Source of the DNA: Prostheceraeus crozeri
Taxonomy: Eukaryota; Platyhelminthes; Polycladida; Euryleptidae
Length of the DNA: 64,000 bases
Direction of reading: 5' to 3'
Assembly (NCBI GenBank): GCA_907163375.1
Contig: CAJQUW010012482.1
Span: 62,001 to 126,000 of the forward strand
In this document: positions 61,324-64,000 of the stretch, piece after piece
Numbering within the stretch: the first letter of the stretch is position 1
Layout: each line of letters begins with the position of its first letter
Program-made: the position numbers and the translations under genes
Notes under the pieces: model-generated
Databases searched by the model: none
Told to the model about the DNA's origin: nothing
The model's input: only the letters and a program-made list of their open reading frames with translations

Positions 61324-64000
61324 ATGTCACTTAAAGCTGAGAACTCTGACATTGAAGTTGATGATATTGCTAGACGTAGTGAGAGAGCTAGGAAATTGAT
61401 TGCGAAAGGCGCAGAGCACCTTCAGTCGCAGATTGGCAAGCATGTAAGGAGGTTTGATGATTTATATGCAAAATGGAAACGATGTGTTTAGGAATCTCGA
61501 GCCAGATTGAAATTTGAGCTCTCAATTTATGAACAGGATCATTTACTTAAGTCAGTAGACTCAGCCCACGATGCTTTCGTTCAGTGTTATGAGGAGATAA
61601 AATCAGCTAGGACACCTACCAGGGAAGAAGTGCAGTTAGTAGATAGTGTAACACAAATTACAAACGATGTCCGAGAGGTTGCCTCCAAGAACATGACTGA
61701 GGTGTACAACAAAGAGTTGTCAAGAGTGAATATTCGAACTATCTTGAACAAAGAGCTAAATCCTTCCATTTTTGGCGATAGCGACACTGAGATGCTTGAT
61801 TCCCGTTGTTGCAGATCATATTGTTCTGATAAGTTAAGATCAGTGAGTGCTGCATCACAGTCTCAGCGCAGTGAAGCGATGGCTGATTTGGCTGAGAGGA
61901 TAGCTCAGTTGGAAGCTCTACAAACTATTCATATCCAGCAACGTAAGCTTAAGGAAGAAGAAGAAAAACTAAAGTTCGTGAAAGCATTAGAAAGGGTGAA
62001 GATAGCTGAAGCTCGACTCAAAGTACTAGAGGCAGAAACCAGTAATGACAGCAGAATCGATGTTTCACAGGATATCAAACATGTTCCAAATGACAACTTG
62101 AAACATATTTCGAACAACCTTACTTCTGATTTTGTTGAAGTTTTGAAAGAAGCGATGTCACTCAATAGATTGCCCGTTCCAGAACCACAGATTTTCTCTG
62201 GTGATCCTCTTCAGTTCTCTGAATGGAGAAATTCTTTCAAAGTCCTGATAGAATCTAAATGCATGACTCAATCTGAGAAACTCTTTTATCTGAAAAGGTA
62301 CACATCGGGACCTGCTGCAAATGCTATTAAGGGTGCCTTTTTTCGTTTAGATGAAATGGCGTTTGATGATGCTATGAACAGATTGACCTGTCGCTACGGC
62401 GATCAGTTTTTGATTCAGCGTGCGTATAGAGAGAGGATTACGAATTGGCCGAGAGTGGGTGAGAAGGATGATAAGGCGCTGCGAGACTTTTCTGATTTTC
62501 GCTCAGCTTGTAGCGATGCAATCCATCGAGTCAGCGGGTTAGAGATTTTAAACGATTGCGAAGAGAATCGGAAAATGCTAGCTAAGCTTCCTGAGTGGTT
62601 GAGATGTCGATGGAATAGAGTAGTCACATCGAATTTGAAAAATAAAAGGTGCTTTCCAAGTTTTAAAGAATTCGTGGACTTCCTTTCCAATGAATCAGAT
62701 ATCGTTAATAATCCGATATTCAAGACTGGCGCCATCACTGCATCTGTAGGACACAAACAAAAAAATATCAGTAGCCAAGTTTTTCTGCAAACAATGTAGC
62801 TCCTGAATCTCAGTGGAATATTTCATGTCCAGTCTGTTTTGGCGGTCATTGAATTTTTAAATGCCCTAAGTTCACAGGCATGAGCGTTTATGAACGCAGA
62901 ATATTTACAAAAGAGAAAGGTTTATGTTTTGGCTGTTTGAGACGGGGACATCGAATTAAGTCTTGTAAGCAGAGAGCGACATGCGAAAGTTGCGGAAAAT
63001 TGCATCCCACGCTTCTACATGTGATTAATGATGACAACAATGAGGTTGCTGAAAAAGGAAATGACGGCTCATTTAGTCAAAGTGCGTCTGCCTTGAAATG
63101 CTACAGTGATGAAAGTAAAACGTTGACTTCCATGATTGTCCCTGTGTGGATATCCACATCTGAGAATGATAGCACAGAAATTCTTACGTATGCAATGCTT
63201 GATACTCAGAGTGACTCCTCATTTATTTCAACTTCATTGGAGGATGCATTAAATCTGCATGCAGACGATGTTCGTTCGAAGCTTTCCACGATGTTATCCA
63301 GCTGTGCCATTGTCGATTGTCAAGCAATTCGTTGTTTAAAGGTCAGAGGCATAGACAGTGATATTACTATGGTCGTCCCAAAGTTATACACGAAAGACGA
63401 AATTCCTGCAGATAAAAGTGCCATTCCGACCTCGGACACTGCTAGCAAGTGGCAGCATCTACAGAAAATAAAAAATGATATACCTCCTCGTCAAAATTGT
63501 GAAATAGGTCTTCTGATCGGTTACAATTGCCCTCAAGCTCTGACTCCTAGAGAAGTAATTAGCGGGATAAAAGATGATCTTTCAACTTCATTGAAGGATG
63601 CATTAAATCTGCATGCAGACGATGTTCGTTCGAAGCTTTCCACGATGTTATCCAGCTGTGCCATTGTCGATTGTCAAGCAATTCGTTGTTTAAAGGTCAG
63701 AGGCATAGACAGTGATATTACTATGGTCGTCCCAAAGTTATATACGAAAGACGAAATTCCTGCAGATAAAAGTGCCATTCCGACCTCGGACACTGCTAGT
63801 AAGTGGCAGCATCTACAGAAAATAAAAAAAGATATACCTCCTCGTCAAAATTGTGAAATAGGTCTTCTGATCGGTTACAATTGCCCTCAAGCTCTGACTC
63901 CTAGAGAAGTAATTAGCGGGATAAAAGATGAACCATTTGCTGTGAGGACCGATCTAGGTTGGTCTATTGTTGGTGGCAAATGCTCGAGCTCTGTCTTTTG
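61324..64000 (+). mobile_element. BEL/Pao LTR retrotransposon, gag and start of pol (fossil, runs off window)
   Basis: The gag start MSLKAENSDIEVDDIARRSE and a long coiled-coil region (LAERIAQLEAL, KLKEEEEKLKF) lead to the BEL hallmark VPEPQIFSGDPLQFSEWRNS and SEKLFYLKRYTSGPAANAIK (DUF1759-type). Zinc knuckles follow (CFGCLRRGHRIKSCK, CESCGKLHPTLLH). Then the DUF1758-type protease: MLDTQSDSSFISTSL, IGLLIGYNCPQALTPREVI and FAVRTDLGWSIVGG. A 354-bp direct duplication lies within the protease region (63231 and 63585). Two or three breaks are visible. The reverse transcriptase lies beyond the window. Confidence 0.82.

Noticed and set aside
1-64000. tRNA or rRNA genes
   Set aside because: No convincing cloverleaf or rRNA segment was noticed by eye; a covariance-model search was not possible.

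Overview
The window is eukaryotic, most likely from an invertebrate animal. It has spliced genes with GT-AG introns, TATA boxes and AATAAA signals, and it is packed with animal-type mobile elements: Tc1 and DD41D mariner, Penelope-like, CR1-like and endonuclease-bearing LINEs, BEL/Pao, and Polinton/Maverick DNA. No complete ordinary host gene was recognised. A THAP-type zinc-finger piece at 52064-52201 is the only candidate. The species cannot be named from this sequence.

Layout. 1-4052: a LINE remnant, a Tc1 element with TA-flanked inverted repeats (665-2301), and a DD41D mariner (2663-4052) cut off by the next element. 4053-26009: a Polinton-type element of about 22 kb (element 1). It carries protein-primed DNA polymerase, integrase with a chromodomain-like tail, packaging ATPase, adenain-type protease, major capsid protein, probable minor structural proteins and basic virion proteins. 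It also carries accessory genes: two RING-like proteins, a DnaQ/TREX-like protein, a TATA-binding-protein (TBP) homologue and several unrecognised small proteins. As a whole it is a fossil with a dozen or so breaks, although several genes still look whole. 26675-28655: a Penelope-like element. 28980-52057: element 2, a 23-kb palindrome flanked by the 6-bp duplication TTGCAT. It has the same AGTAGTAAG ends and the same terminal repeat family as element 1. 52058-64000: a THAP piece, two Penelope-like fragments, a LINE with endonuclease and reverse transcriptase, LINE tails, and the 5' part of a BEL/Pao element that runs off the window.

How the parts fit. Each arm of element 2 carries only accessory genes: a zinc-binding coiled-coil protein, a tiny WDED/WTP protein, an unknown 116-codon frame, a 235-residue protein, a RING-like protein and a DnaQ/TREX-like protein. 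Five of these six families also occur in element 1. Capsid, polymerase and integrase genes are absent. Both arms transcribe these genes toward the centre, where 6 kb of minisatellite presents AATAAA to incoming transcription from each side. A 22-bp perfect palindrome sits at the centre. Element 2 therefore looks like a satellite or hairpin-dimer derivative of an element 1-type Polinton.

Two regulatory signatures tie the family together. First, TATA-box promoters are strongly conserved between the elements, and element 1 encodes its own TBP homologue. Second, a leader with the start codon alone in its exon, followed by a 67-bp intron and GCATCT, is shared by the polymerase gene and the 235-residue gene.
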